From the NCBI GenBank assembly GCA_050186825.1, contig JBFWYD010000049.1, positions 19,594 through 83,593 of the forward strand: a DNA stretch of 64,000 bases, in the 5' to 3' direction. This stretch comes from NORP233 sp050186825. Lineage in GTDB: Bacteria > Planctomycetota > J058. The notes under the pieces were generated by a model that saw nothing but the letters and a program-made list of their open reading frames with translations, ran no database searches and was not told the origin of the DNA. The translations under genes and the position numbers were made by a program. Below, one piece after another: positions 49,933 through 63,125 of this stretch. Position 1 is the stretch's first letter; every line of letters starts with the position of its first letter.

Positions 49933-50751
49933 ATGCAGCTCGCTCGCTCGCTCCTGCTCCTCGCCCCGCTGCTCGCGGGCTGCGCCGCGCCGCCTTCGCC
50001 CGAGGAGGTGGAGGCCTGGCGCGCGCGCCAGCCGCGCGCAGAGGGCGACGACGGGCCGGGCACGCTCGCGGACTTGGACCAACGCCGCGCCGCGGCGGCG
50101 GGCGAGGGCGGCGTGGAGCGGCTGCTGACCTGCCGCGCCGCGGCGGCCCGCCTGGCCGCCGACGGCGAGGCGGAGGCCCTGTGGCGCGCGGCCCGCGGTG
50201 AGGCCGACCTGGTGCTCGTGCTCCAGGCGCGCGGCGCCCCCCGCGAGGAGCGTGACCTCGCGGCCGCGAGCGGGCTCGAGTGGGCCGAGCGCGCGCGGCG
50301 CGCCGCGCGCGAGCCCTCGGGCGCGCTCCTCGGCCAGCGGGCCTGGTCGCTCGGCAGCGTCACGCACCTCCAGCCCATGTTCGACCGCGACGAGTGGGCG
50401 CAGCGCGTGGCCCAGGCCGCCGAGGAGGCGCTGCGCCGCGAGCCCGGCCAGCTCGAGGCCGAGGGCACACTCGCGACGCTGCACCTCCGCCTGGCCACGC
50501 TGCCCTGGATCGCCGCCCTCTTCGCCGGCGACGCCCCCGAGCCCGACCTCGCGCGGGCCGAGGCCCTGGCCCGCGACTGCTGGGCCCAGCGCGCGAGCCT
50601 CGAGCACGCCCTCCTGCTCGCCAAGGTGCTCGCCGCCCGCGACCGGGCCGACGAGGGCCGGACGCTGCTGCGCGCGGCCCTGGACCGCCCCGACGCCTCC
50701 CCCCGCGACCCCGCGCTGCGCCCGCTGGCCCGGGCCTACCTGAGCGACTGA
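49933..50751 (+). CDS. Helical-repeat lipoprotein
   Basis: 272 residues from the ATG at 49933, just ahead of a lipoprotein signal (L-L-L-L-A-P-L-L-A-G-C, Cys17). The mature protein is nearly all helix, with Ala/Arg/Glu-rich pairs that look TPR-like (A-Q-A-A-E-E-A-L-R-R-E-P-G-Q-L-E-A-E-G). It somewhat resembles the helical solute-transport partner (TatT-like) fold, but this cannot be confirmed. It is divergent from the TPR lipoprotein operon and convergent with the multi-FHA kinase. Confidence 0.7.
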   Translation: MQLARSLLLLAPLLAGCAAPPSPEEVEAWRARQPRAEGDDGPGTLADLDQRRAAAAGEGGVERLLTCRAAAARLAADGEAEALWRAARGEADLVLVLQARGAPREERDLAAASGLEWAERARRAAREPSGALLGQRAWSLGSVTHLQPMFDRDEWAQRVAQAAEEALRREPGQLEAEGTLATLHLRLATLPWIAALFAGDAPEPDLARAEALARDCWAQRASLEHALLLAKVLAARDRADEGRTLLRAALDRPDASPRDPALRPLARAYLSD

Positions 50752-50799
50752 CGGCGCTGCCCGTCGACCTGAGAGGGCTGACGCCGAGCGCAGCGCGCG

Positions 50800-53700
50800 C
50801 TAGGCGGGCTTCATGTCGCCGTCGTCGACCTCGGTGAAGCGCAGCTCGGCCCGCCCGAGGCGGAGCGTGACCCCCGGCCGGAGCGCCTGCGCGGCGCCGA
50901 CGGGGAGGGGCAGGCCCGCGACGCTGACGCCCGCCGCGCGCGCCGTGAGCGCGAAGCCGCCCTCGCGCAGCGAGAGGGTCGCGTGACCTGGCGCGACGCC
51001 CAGCTCAGCCGGGAGGCTGACGCCGTCGTCGGGGCCGGAGCCCAGGCCCACGTCCCCGAGCACGAGCAAGTAGGTGTGGTGGCTCCCGTCGCGCGGGCGC
51101 TCGAGGCGCAGCCCGGCCAGCGGGTGGCCGGCGGGGATCCCCAGCCCGGGCGCGAAGGCGCGGGCGCCGCGCTGGGGGAGCAGCAGCCCCCGCAGCGCGA
51201 GCGCGTGGGGGACCTCGACCTGGAGCTCGCGCCCGAGCGGCGTCAGCGCGCGCGGTGCGAGCGCGCGCCCGTCCAGGTGCGTCCCCTGGGTCGAGCCGTC
51301 GTCCTGCAAGGCCAGGCCGTCGCCGGTCACCACGAAGGTGCCGTGATGCCCGCTGACCCGCTGCGTGCGCCCGCGGACGAGCTCCGCGGCCTCGCCCGGG
51401 ACGCGCGGGAAGGCGCGCAGCACGAGGTCGTTGGCGCGCGGCTTCCCCGGCGCGGCGCGGTCGCGCCCGAAGCGCAGGCGCGTGCCCGCGAACAGGAACA
51501 GGCAGCCGCGCGCGCCGCCCAGGTCGACCTCGAGCTTGGCCCGCAGCGCGTCCCCGCTCGGAGGCAGCGGCGCGTCCGCGGGGAGGGCGGCCGGCTCGAG
51601 CGCCTGGTTCACCAGCGTGGCCGAGCCCGGCTGGAGCGCGAAGCGAGGGCCATCGGGCCCTCCCAGCCGGAAGGCCTCGTCGGGGCGCAGCGCGGCCGCG
51701 ACCACGCGCTCCCCGCGCAGGAAGGTCCCGTTGGTGCTGCCGAGGTCCTCGAGCACGACCACGCCGCTGCGCGGGGTCAGCCGGCAGTGCACCCCCGACA
51801 CGCTGCGATCGTCGGCCGCGACCACCTGGAGGCCGGCCCCAGGCGCCCGGCCGAGGGTCAGGGGCCCCGTCAGGCGGAAGGCCGCGCCCGGGGCGTCGAC
51901 GCGCCAGCCGCGCCAGGCCGGCTCGGGCGCCTGCAGCGCCTCGAGCCGGTCGTAGAGGAGCAACAGGCTGGGTCCGAGCCGGATCCGGCAGCCCCGCGCC
52001 AGCGGCAGGCGCTCCCCTGGCGGGACGCGGGCGCCCTCGACCCAGGAGCCCGTGCTGCTCGTGTCCTCGAGCGCCGCGCCGCCGTCGAGGTGCAGCAGGG
52101 CGTGGCGGGTCGAGACGCCTGGCTCATCCGGCGCGAAGGCCAGCTCGCTCGCCGGGTCACGCCCGAGCCGCAGCGCGCCGGCGGGCGGGAGGGGCAGGAC
52201 ATCCCCGGCGCGCGACCCGCTGAGGATCGCGAGCCCCAGCGCTGCCGCGGGCGAAGCCGCGGCCGCTGACGGGACGTGCGGCTCGACGGTCGCGGGCGCC
52301 TGCCCAGGCGCAGGGGCTCCGGCCATGGACGCGGGTCGCGCCGCCGGCGGCGTCGCCCCGATCGTCGGCGCCAAGGGCGCAGGGCTGATCGTCGGCGCGA
52401 GCGGCGTGGGCGCCACCGGGGCCGCGTAGCTCGTCGGAGCCGGGGGGCTCGCGTGGCTCGTCGGCGTCAGCGACGCCGGAGGCGAGGGCGGAGGGGAAGG
52501 TGTCGCGCCGAGCGTCGGCGCCAGCGGCAGCGGAGCCACGGGGGCCGCGGGGCCCGTCGGAGCCACAGGGGTCGCGTGGCTCGTCGGCGCCACGGGAGCG
52601 GAGCCGATCGTCGGCGCCAGCGGCGTCGCCGCGGGCGACGGTTCCGGCGTCGCCCCGAGCGTCGGCGCTAGCGGCGTCGCCGAGGGCGACGGCGCCGGCA
52701 GCGCCCCGAGCGTCGGTGCCAGCGGCGCCCCGAGCGTCGGCGCCAGCGGCGTCGCCGAGGGCGACGGTGCCGGCGTCGCCCCGAGCGTCGGCGACAGCGG
52801 CGCGACGGACGCGGACGTCCCGGCCCACCTCGCGGTCGGGGGCAGCGCGCCGGCGGTCGGCGCGCGCGAGTCGGTTGCAGGCGCCGCTCCGCCTGCGCCC
52901 GCGGCGCCCGCAGCCGTCTGCTCCAGTGCCTCCAGGAAGGTGCCCGCCGTCGGATAGCGGCTCCCGGGGTCCTTGGCCAGGCAGGCCATCACCGCGTCCG
53001 CCACCCCAGGCGGCAGGTGCGGGGCCAGCTCGGCCAGGTGTCGGGGCTCGGCCGTCTGGTGCAGGCGAATCAGCTCGCGCGGGTCGTCGCCCGGGAAGGG
53101 CAGAGCGCCCGAGAGGAGCTGATAGACCATCACGCCGAGCGAGTAGACGTCGGCCATGGGCGTCACGTGCCGCCGGCCGCGGCCGAGCTCGGGCGGGAGG
53201 TAGGCGAAGGTGCCGATCACGCCGCCGTCCAGGGTCAGGACCGAGCGCCCGCCGAGGGCCGAGCCCTCGCGCAGCTTCGCGATCCCGAGGTCGAGCAGGT
53301 AGGCCTTCCCGTCGCGGCGGAGCCGCACGTTGGCCGGCTTGAGGTCGCAGTGCACGACGCCGTAGCAGTGCGCGTGGTCGAGGGCGGGCACCACCTGCCG
53401 CAGGACCGCGAGCACCTCGGGCAGCTCCAGCCGCCCGCGCGCCGCGAGCAGGTCCTCGAGGTCCTGGCCCTCGATCAGCTCGAGGACCACGTAGGGGAGG
53501 CCCGCCTCCTCGCCGTCCGCGAGCACGGCCGGGATCGCGGGATGCGCCAGGGCTCGCATCAGCCGCACCTCGCGCACGAAGCGCGCGCGCGCCTGGAGCG
53601 CGCCGCCGTCGGCGTCGGGGTCGCTCAGGATCTTGAGCGCGCCGGGGACGCCCGCCGGCGTGCGCGTCAGGAACACGACCCCGAAGCCCCCCTCGCCGAG

Positions 53701-54687
53701 CAGGCGCTCGAGCGGGAAGCCCGCGAAGACCTGCCCCTCTTCCAGGCGCAGCGACGCGGGGGCTGCCGCCGGAGGGGCCGCAGCCCCCGTCCCGTCAGCG
53801 CCCGCGCCGGGCGCCAGCGCGACCGACGTGGGCGGGAGGGCATCCGTGGGCGAGCCGGCCAGCAGCGCGCGCAGCCCGGCCGCGTCGGGCCGCGCCTCGG
53901 GCTCCTTGGCCAGGCAGCGCGCGATCAGCTCGCCCAGGCCCGCGGGCGCGTCGGGGCAGCGCTCCTCCAGGCGCGGCGGCTCCTCGAGCACGTGCTGCGC
54001 GAGCAAGGTCACGGGCGAGGCGCCGGGCGCCAGGGTGAAGGGCGGCGCGCCGCTGAGCAGCTCGAGCAGCAGGCAGCCCACGGCGTAGACGTCGCTCCGG
54101 GGCTCGGCGGCCTGCCCAGTGCACTGCTCGGGCGACATGTAGAGCGGCGTGCCGAGCACGCTGCCCTGGGTCAGGCTCTGGATCGTGCGCGCGCCGCCCT
54201 GGGCGTGCTTCGCCAGCCCGAAGTCGATCAGGTAGACGCGCTCGTCCGGCTGCCCCGCGTTCGCGATCAGCACGTTCTCCGGCTTGAGGTCGCGGTGCAG
54301 GATCCCGCGCGCGTGCGCGTGCTCGAGCGCGGAGAGGAGCTGATCGATCAGCCGCAGCGCGCGCGCGAGGGGCAGGCGCCCTGCCGCGGCGAGCACGTCG
54401 CGCAGCTCCGCGCCGGGGACCCAGGCCATGGCGTAGTAGGGCCCGCGCGCCGGGTCGACGCCCGCGCCGACCAGGGGCACCACGTGCGGGTGCTCGAGCT
54501 GCTCCAGCGCGCGCACCTCGCGGCGGAAGCGCTCGAGCAGCCGCTCGTCGCCCGCGTGGCGCGCGTGCAGCAGCTTGACCACGACCTCGCGGCCGCTGCC
54601 CGCCTCGCGCGCGCGCCAGGCCTCGCCGAAGGCGCCCGCGCCGAGGCGCTGCCAGAGCTCGAAGCGATCATCGAGGAGCTCGCCCAC
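50800..54687 (-). CDS. Tandem Ser/Thr kinase with four FHA-like domains
   Basis: 1295 residues from a GTG at 54687 with GGGAGG 11 bases upstream; this start puts the first kinase at the very N-terminus. Kinase 1 (about 7-270) is complete (L-G-A-G-A-F-G, V-V-V-K, H-R-D-L-K-P-E-N, D-F-G, M-S-P-E-Q). Kinase 2 (about 322-590) has its Gly loop and A-L-K Lys, but H-C-D replaces H-R-D (about 446) and D-L-G replaces D-F-G. A 200-residue linker of A-P-T-[LI]-G-A-T-P-type repeats follows. Four FHA-like domains lie at about 818, 936, 1049 and 1189; the first two have clear G-R motifs. No membrane helix. It is a phospho-hub beside the effector-like cassette. Confidence 0.9.
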   Translation of the reverse strand: MGELLDDRFELWQRLGAGAFGEAWRAREAGSGREVVVKLLHARHAGDERLLERFRREVRALEQLEHPHVVPLVGAGVDPARGPYYAMAWVPGAELRDVLAAAGRLPLARALRLIDQLLSALEHAHARGILHRDLKPENVLIANAGQPDERVYLIDFGLAKHAQGGARTIQSLTQGSVLGTPLYMSPEQCTGQAAEPRSDVYAVGCLLLELLSGAPPFTLAPGASPVTLLAQHVLEEPPRLEERCPDAPAGLGELIARCLAKEPEARPDAAGLRALLAGSPTDALPPTSVALAPGAGADGTGAAAPPAAAPASLRLEEGQVFAGFPLERLLGEGGFGVVFLTRTPAGVPGALKILSDPDADGGALQARARFVREVRLMRALAHPAIPAVLADGEEAGLPYVVLELIEGQDLEDLLAARGRLELPEVLAVLRQVVPALDHAHCYGVVHCDLKPANVRLRRDGKAYLLDLGIAKLREGSALGGRSVLTLDGGVIGTFAYLPPELGRGRRHVTPMADVYSLGVMVYQLLSGALPFPGDDPRELIRLHQTAEPRHLAELAPHLPPGVADAVMACLAKDPGSRYPTAGTFLEALEQTAAGAAGAGGAAPATDSRAPTAGALPPTARWAGTSASVAPLSPTLGATPAPSPSATPLAPTLGAPLAPTLGALPAPSPSATPLAPTLGATPEPSPAATPLAPTIGSAPVAPTSHATPVAPTGPAAPVAPLPLAPTLGATPSPPPSPPASLTPTSHASPPAPTSYAAPVAPTPLAPTISPAPLAPTIGATPPAARPASMAGAPAPGQAPATVEPHVPSAAAASPAAALGLAILSGSRAGDVLPLPPAGALRLGRDPASELAFAPDEPGVSTRHALLHLDGGAALEDTSSTGSWVEGARVPPGERLPLARGCRIRLGPSLLLLYDRLEALQAPEPAWRGWRVDAPGAAFRLTGPLTLGRAPGAGLQVVAADDRSVSGVHCRLTPRSGVVVLEDLGSTNGTFLRGERVVAAALRPDEAFRLGGPDGPRFALQPGSATLVNQALEPAALPADAPLPPSGDALRAKLEVDLGGARGCLFLFAGTRLRFGRDRAAPGKPRANDLVLRAFPRVPGEAAELVRGRTQRVSGHHGTFVVTGDGLALQDDGSTQGTHLDGRALAPRALTPLGRELQVEVPHALALRGLLLPQRGARAFAPGLGIPAGHPLAGLRLERPRDGSHHTYLLVLGDVGLGSGPDDGVSLPAELGVAPGHATLSLREGGFALTARAAGVSVAGLPLPVGAAQALRPGVTLRLGRAELRFTEVDDGDMKPA

Positions 54688-54808
54688 CGCCGCATCAGCC
54701 TCCCGCGGAGCCGGCCTCGCCGCGCACGAGCCCTCGCCGGCGACCTCGCTCCGAGGGCGCGAGTCTAGGACACGCGAGCCCGCGAGCGCGACCGCGCGCG
54801 CGGCGCGG

Positions 54809-56611
54809 TCAGTTCTCTTCGCGCTTGATCTTCTCCAGGTAGATCGTGCGGGCCATGTAGTCGCTCGGCGGATAGGCCTGCTGCTTGAGCACGTCCAGCT
54901 CCGCACCGGGGAAGGACTTCTTGCAGTGCACCCCCAGGAGCTGGTCCTGGAAGAAGAGCGGCGTCGCGTTGTAGAAGCCCTTCTTCGGGTTCGCCTCGCG
55001 GTCCAGCCAGCACACGGAGCCGCCCACGATCAGGTAGTCGGGGTAGTCCTTGCTCAGCGTCTTCAGCGAGTCGAACACCGTCTCCTTCTGCTCGGCGGAG
55101 ATGTAGTAGCCGGGCTTGTCCGCGCCGTTCTCCTTGATCTCCGTGTAATAGAACTCGGGGACCATGAACACCTTGAGCCCCTTCTCGCCCAGGCCCTTGG
55201 CGTCCTTGAGCAGGTCCGCGCCCTCGGTCCCCTCGTCGAGCAGCTTGAGCATGTCGCGGGTCGTCTGCAGCTTCTCGTCGATGGTGCTCATGTCCTCCGA
55301 GTACCAGCTCCCCTTGAACAGCCCGAAGGAGATGAGCTCGGGCCGGCCCTCGACCGGCTGGTCGGGGGCGGGCAGCGGCTGGTTGACCCAGGCCGCCACG
55401 TAGGACTGCACCAGGCGCTGGTCCCCGATGCGACCCACGAAGTGGGAGCTGCCCCCCGTGAGGTCGCGCGAGAGGGCCGGGCAGATCTCGCCGTCGTCGG
55501 TCTTCCGCGCGACCACGGCGTCGATCTCGATGTTCTTGAGCATCGCGCTCAGGTTGTGCCGCTTGGCCGTCTCCTTGTTCTCCTCGAGCGCCGACTTGTC
55601 GTTGTCCCAGATCTTGCGCGGGTAGTCGTCGCAGTCCTCCGACGCGGCGAGGAGCTCGAGCTTGGCGGCGTCGAGGTTGACCAGGTAGCCGCCCCGGCGC
55701 AGGCGCACGTTCCTGTGCCCGATCTTCTCCTTGATCGGGCTCGACCAGGACGGCGGATATCCGGTGCGCTCGCCGCCCGAGTAGGTGGCCATGATCGTGC
55801 TCATGGTCAGGCCGGCCGAGGGGACCAGGAACAGGTCCACGGGCGGGCGCTTCTGGTGGATGTGCTCGTAGGTGTGCACGAACACGCCGCAGCGGTTGTC
55901 GTTGCAGATGTCGATCCCGACCGTCAGCCCCTTGACCTGGAGCAGCCCGAGCAGGTTCTTGACGCTGGTGAACTCGCCCGTGCGGCGCGGTCGCGGGGCC
56001 TCGACCTCGCGCACGCGGACGCGGCGGCGCGGGACGTTCAGGGGCCGCAGCGGCCCCGACGGCAGCTTCTCGATCTTGCGGTAGGTGCGGGTCCCGCAGT
56101 ACTCGCAGGGCCAGCCCCCGGTGAAGGCGGTCGGGTCGATCTTCTTCTTGTGGCGCGCGTCCTCCTGCGCCGCGGCCAGCTCCGCCTCGGCCCGCTCGAA
56201 GGTCAGTCGCGCCTGCTCCTCCAGGCGCTCGGCGTCCAGGAGCTGAGTGACCGGGTCAGGGCCCTGCGGCTGCTGTCCGCCCTGGCCGAGCTGCGGGCGC
56301 TCCCCCGAGACGGCGCCGGAGCGGCGGCGGCCGCGGAAGGAGTTGGTGTGCTGCTTGGCCTCCTCGTAGGCCTGCTTGGCGCGCTTGATGCCGGCCTCGG
56401 CCTCGCCCAGGCGCTGGATCTTGAGGATCGCCTTGCCCCGGGCCTTGGCCCGCGCCTTCTGCGGGTCCTTGCCGCGGGCGATGGCGCTCTCGACCGCCGC
56501 CTCCTCCTCGGAGCGGATGTAGGCGTGGATGTCGTCCTCGACCTCGATCGTCCCCGTGAACCGGTACTGGGGCGAGTGCAGACAGACCTCGCACAGGTAG
56601 GACACGCTCAT
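54809..56611 (-). CDS. Zinc-ribbon protein with circularly permuted nitrilase-like domain
   Basis: 600 residues from the ATG at 56611, two bases after the LysM gene stop. The N-terminus has C-E-V-C; after a Lys/Arg/Ala-rich coiled coil a second pair, C-E-Y-C-G, could complete a split zinc ribbon. Residues about 225-266 match the nitrilase Cys segment (V-G-I-D-I-C-N-D, Cys236, then V-D-L-F-L-V-P-S-A). Much later come the Glu segment (V-F-M-V-P-E-F, Glu486) and the Lys segment (Y-N-A-T-P-L-F-F, then L-G-V-H-C-K-K, Lys564). Normal nitrilases run Glu, Lys, Cys. Glu to Lys spacing of 78 is normal. It is likely a C-N hydrolase; its position next to a LysM adaptor suggests a secreted effector. Confidence 0.65.
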   Translation of the reverse strand: MSVSYLCEVCLHSPQYRFTGTIEVEDDIHAYIRSEEEAAVESAIARGKDPQKARAKARGKAILKIQRLGEAEAGIKRAKQAYEEAKQHTNSFRGRRRSGAVSGERPQLGQGGQQPQGPDPVTQLLDAERLEEQARLTFERAEAELAAAQEDARHKKKIDPTAFTGGWPCEYCGTRTYRKIEKLPSGPLRPLNVPRRRVRVREVEAPRPRRTGEFTSVKNLLGLLQVKGLTVGIDICNDNRCGVFVHTYEHIHQKRPPVDLFLVPSAGLTMSTIMATYSGGERTGYPPSWSSPIKEKIGHRNVRLRRGGYLVNLDAAKLELLAASEDCDDYPRKIWDNDKSALEENKETAKRHNLSAMLKNIEIDAVVARKTDDGEICPALSRDLTGGSSHFVGRIGDQRLVQSYVAAWVNQPLPAPDQPVEGRPELISFGLFKGSWYSEDMSTIDEKLQTTRDMLKLLDEGTEGADLLKDAKGLGEKGLKVFMVPEFYYTEIKENGADKPGYYISAEQKETVFDSLKTLSKDYPDYLIVGGSVCWLDREANPKKGFYNATPLFFQDQLLGVHCKKSFPGAELDVLKQQAYPPSDYMARTIYLEKIKREEN

Positions 56612-56613
56612 GG

Positions 56614-57366
56614 CTACTCCGTCCCGGGCTGGTCGCCCCGCTCGCCGTCCTTCTCCTCCTCCACGCCGTCGTTGAGGCGGAGGAGGGCGGCCTTGGTCGC
56701 GTCGTCGGCCTCGCCCGTGATCTCGAGGTCGAGCCGCTCCTGGAAGTCCTCGAGCGCGTGCTTGGCCTCGGGGGTGGTCAGGTCCCCGTCGAGCGGGCAG
56801 AAGATCCCGAGGTTGATCAGGCGCGCCTGCACCCCGTGCCCGGTCTCGATGGGCGGCAGATGGCCGAGCATCACGGGGATCACCGTCGAGCCGTCGCCGC
56901 CGCCCTCGCCGTCGGGGCCCTTCTTCTCGTCGGGGTCGATCCCGGGCAGGTTGTCCCACACGTGGATCTCGAGCACGTCCGCGTCCGCCGGCGCGACCAG
57001 CTCCAGGTAGCCATCCGACTCGGTCACGCCCTTCGCCAGCGGCGTGGGCAGGCCCGGGAGGTAGGCCTCGTAGCGGCACTCCACGTAGGGCAAGGCCAGC
57101 TCGTCGCGGCGGCGCAGCACGAAGCCCACGGCCACCGTCGGCACGTAGACCGTGATCTCGTGCACCTTGCCGGTCTCGAGCTGGAACTCCTTGAGCGTCA
57201 GCTCGGGGATCGTGAGCTTCTCGCCCACCTCGAGCTCGGTCCCCTCGCCCCGGCGGTCCTTGAGCTCCTGGCTCTGCGCGGCGAGGAGCGCCTCCGCCGT
57301 GAGGCCGAAGTGGGCGGCCACGCTCTCCACGCAGTCGCCGAGCTTGACTTCGTACTCCTGGGTCAT
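56614..57366 (-). CDS. LysM and peptidoglycan-binding protein, type VI effector-adaptor type
   Basis: 250 residues, start overlapping the upstream stop by four bases. Residues 1-55 are a LysM-like module (V-K-L-G-D-C-V-E-S-V-A-A-H-F-G-L then L-T-I-P-E-L). A middle beta domain (about 65-150: V-A-V-G-F-V-L-R-R-R, G-V-T-E-S-D-G-Y-L-E-L-V) is followed by a PG_binding_1-type helix bundle (G-V-Q-A-R-L-I-N-L-G, A-L-E-D-F-Q-E, T-G-E-A-D-D-A-T-K-A-A-L). This LysM, beta domain and peptidoglycan-binding order is found in proteins encoded beside type VI effectors. No signal peptide. It probably binds cell wall and accompanies the nitrilase-like protein. Confidence 0.85.
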   Translation of the reverse strand: MTQEYEVKLGDCVESVAAHFGLTAEALLAAQSQELKDRRGEGTELEVGEKLTIPELTLKEFQLETGKVHEITVYVPTVAVGFVLRRRDELALPYVECRYEAYLPGLPTPLAKGVTESDGYLELVAPADADVLEIHVWDNLPGIDPDEKKGPDGEGGGDGSTVIPVMLGHLPPIETGHGVQARLINLGIFCPLDGDLTTPEAKHALEDFQERLDLEITGEADDATKAALLRLNDGVEEEKDGERGDQPGTE

Positions 57367-58601
57367 GCGCCCACGCGCTCCTCTCTGGCGGGCTCGAAGC
57401 AGCCCGCGTCCAGGTCGGTCAACTTGAAGGGGTGCGGCCCGGCCGCCAACCCAGCCACGCGCGCCCAGCCCTGCTCATCGAGGCGGCCCGCGATCGGGTC
57501 GCGCCCCGCCGGCTCGACCACGAAGCCGCGCCCCGCCAGCGGGCGGCCGAAGGGGTCGCGCACGAGCACGCCCAGCCACTCGCTGGTGACGGCCTCCTCC
57601 TCGGCGGGGGGGGCGAAGCAGGCCTGGTCCAGGTCGAGGAAGCGCAGCGGATGCGCGCCGGGCGACAGGCCCTCGACGCGCGCCCAGCCCGCCTCGTCCG
57701 TCTCGCCCTCGACCTCCGCGCCGCCCGCCGGGGCGACCACGAAGCGCCGCCCCGCCAGCGGCCGACCGAAGGGGTCGCGCAGCTGGAGCGAGAGCCACCC
57801 CGGCCCGCCCAGCGTGTCCTCCGCGAAGGGCGCGAAGCAGGTCTGGTCCAGGTCGAGGAAGCGCACCGGGTGCGCGCCGGGCGGCAGGCCCTCGACGCGC
57901 GCCCAGCCCGCCTCGTCCGTCTCGCCCTCGACCTCCGCCTCGCCCGCGGGGCCGACCACGAAGCGCCGCCCCGCCAGCGGCCGACCGAAGGGGTCGCGTA
58001 GCTGGAGCGAGAGCCACCCCGGCCCGCCCAGCGTGTCCCCGGCGAAGGGCGCGAAGCAGGGAGCGTCGAGCCCGGGGAAGGTGAGCTTGCAGGTCCCGGC
58101 CGCGAGGTGCTCCACGAGCACCAGCCCGTCCTCGTCGGTCTCGCCCTCGATCGGCTGGCCCTGGCCGGTCTCCACCCGGTAGCGGACGCCCATCCGCGGC
58201 CGACCCCAGGGGTCGCGCAGGACGGCCGCCAGGAAGGTGTCGCGCTCGATCCCGAGCTCCGGCTCGGGGAAGGGGGTGAAGCAGCGCGCGTCGATGTCCG
58301 GGAAGCGGACCTCGCACAGGCCCTTCTTCCCCTTCTCGCCGCGCTCGACCCGCGCCTGGCCCTGGTCGTCGAGCTTCCCCTCGACCTTGAAGCCGTCGGG
58401 GAAGGTCACCTCGTAGCGCTGCCCGCTCAGGGGCAGGCCGCCCTGGTCGCGGACCCGCAGCTCGACCCACAGCTTGCGCTGGCCGATCTGGAACATGCGC
58501 GTCTTCTCGAAGCGCACGGTCCAGTTGGTCTTCGTCTCCCCGCAGCTGGGGCAGACGGGGCTCGCGTCGGGCAGCTCCTGCTCGCAGCAGGTCCACGGCA
58601 T
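57363..58601 (-). CDS. Zinc-ribbon protein with five beta-sandwich repeats
   Basis: 412 residues. The N-terminus has C-C and C-P-S-C-G, then T-N-W-T-V-R-F-E-K-T-R-M-F-Q-I-G, related to the start of the 16906-17580 protein. Five repeats follow at about 45-405, each of the form W-[LV]-x-[LV]-x-[LV]-R-D-P-F-G-R-P-L ending in L-D-x-x-C-F-x-P. Two central copies (about 205-350) are almost identical, with a 219-bp DNA period. Such carboxypeptidase-regulatory-like repeats with Cys ends occur in type VI spike-associated proteins. It heads the three-gene cassette with the LysM and nitrilase-like genes and probably acts as an adaptor or carrier. Confidence 0.75.
   Translation of the reverse strand: MPWTCCEQELPDASPVCPSCGETKTNWTVRFEKTRMFQIGQRKLWVELRVRDQGGLPLSGQRYEVTFPDGFKVEGKLDDQGQARVERGEKGKKGLCEVRFPDIDARCFTPFPEPELGIERDTFLAAVLRDPWGRPRMGVRYRVETGQGQPIEGETDEDGLVLVEHLAAGTCKLTFPGLDAPCFAPFAGDTLGGPGWLSLQLRDPFGRPLAGRRFVVGPAGEAEVEGETDEAGWARVEGLPPGAHPVRFLDLDQTCFAPFAEDTLGGPGWLSLQLRDPFGRPLAGRRFVVAPAGGAEVEGETDEAGWARVEGLSPGAHPLRFLDLDQACFAPPAEEEAVTSEWLGVLVRDPFGRPLAGRGFVVEPAGRDPIAGRLDEQGWARVAGLAAGPHPFKLTDLDAGCFEPAREERVGA
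57600..58080. repeat. 219-bp coding repeats in the zinc-ribbon/beta-repeat gene
   Basis: A segment beginning GCCGACCGAAGGGGTCGCG occurs at 57761 and again at 57980, with long identical flanks between them, giving a 219-bp (73-codon) period. The high identity shows recent duplication or gene conversion of one protein repeat. Confidence 0.85.
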
Positions 58602-58742
58602 GGGCGCCGAGGCTAGCGGAGCGGTGGGGGCCAGCCAAGCGCGCCCGGGCGACCTCGATCGGGCGGCGGGGGACTACCGCCGCGCCCCCCGGCGAGCTAC
58701 GCGCCTCCGACACCTCGCTCGAGCCGGTCCCCACGGGCTCGT

Positions 58743-63059
<4,317 letters not shown>

Positions 63060-63125
63060 TGGCCGGAATGCTACTCAGGCCCCGAGCCCGCAAGGACCCA
63101 AGGCGCGCGCGTAGGATCCCGCCGC

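Noticed and set aside
50800..54906. Longer start for the tandem kinase
   Set aside because: The extra N-terminal part is Arg/Ala-rich and overlaps the end of the nitrilase-like gene; the GTG at 54687 directly precedes the kinase domain.
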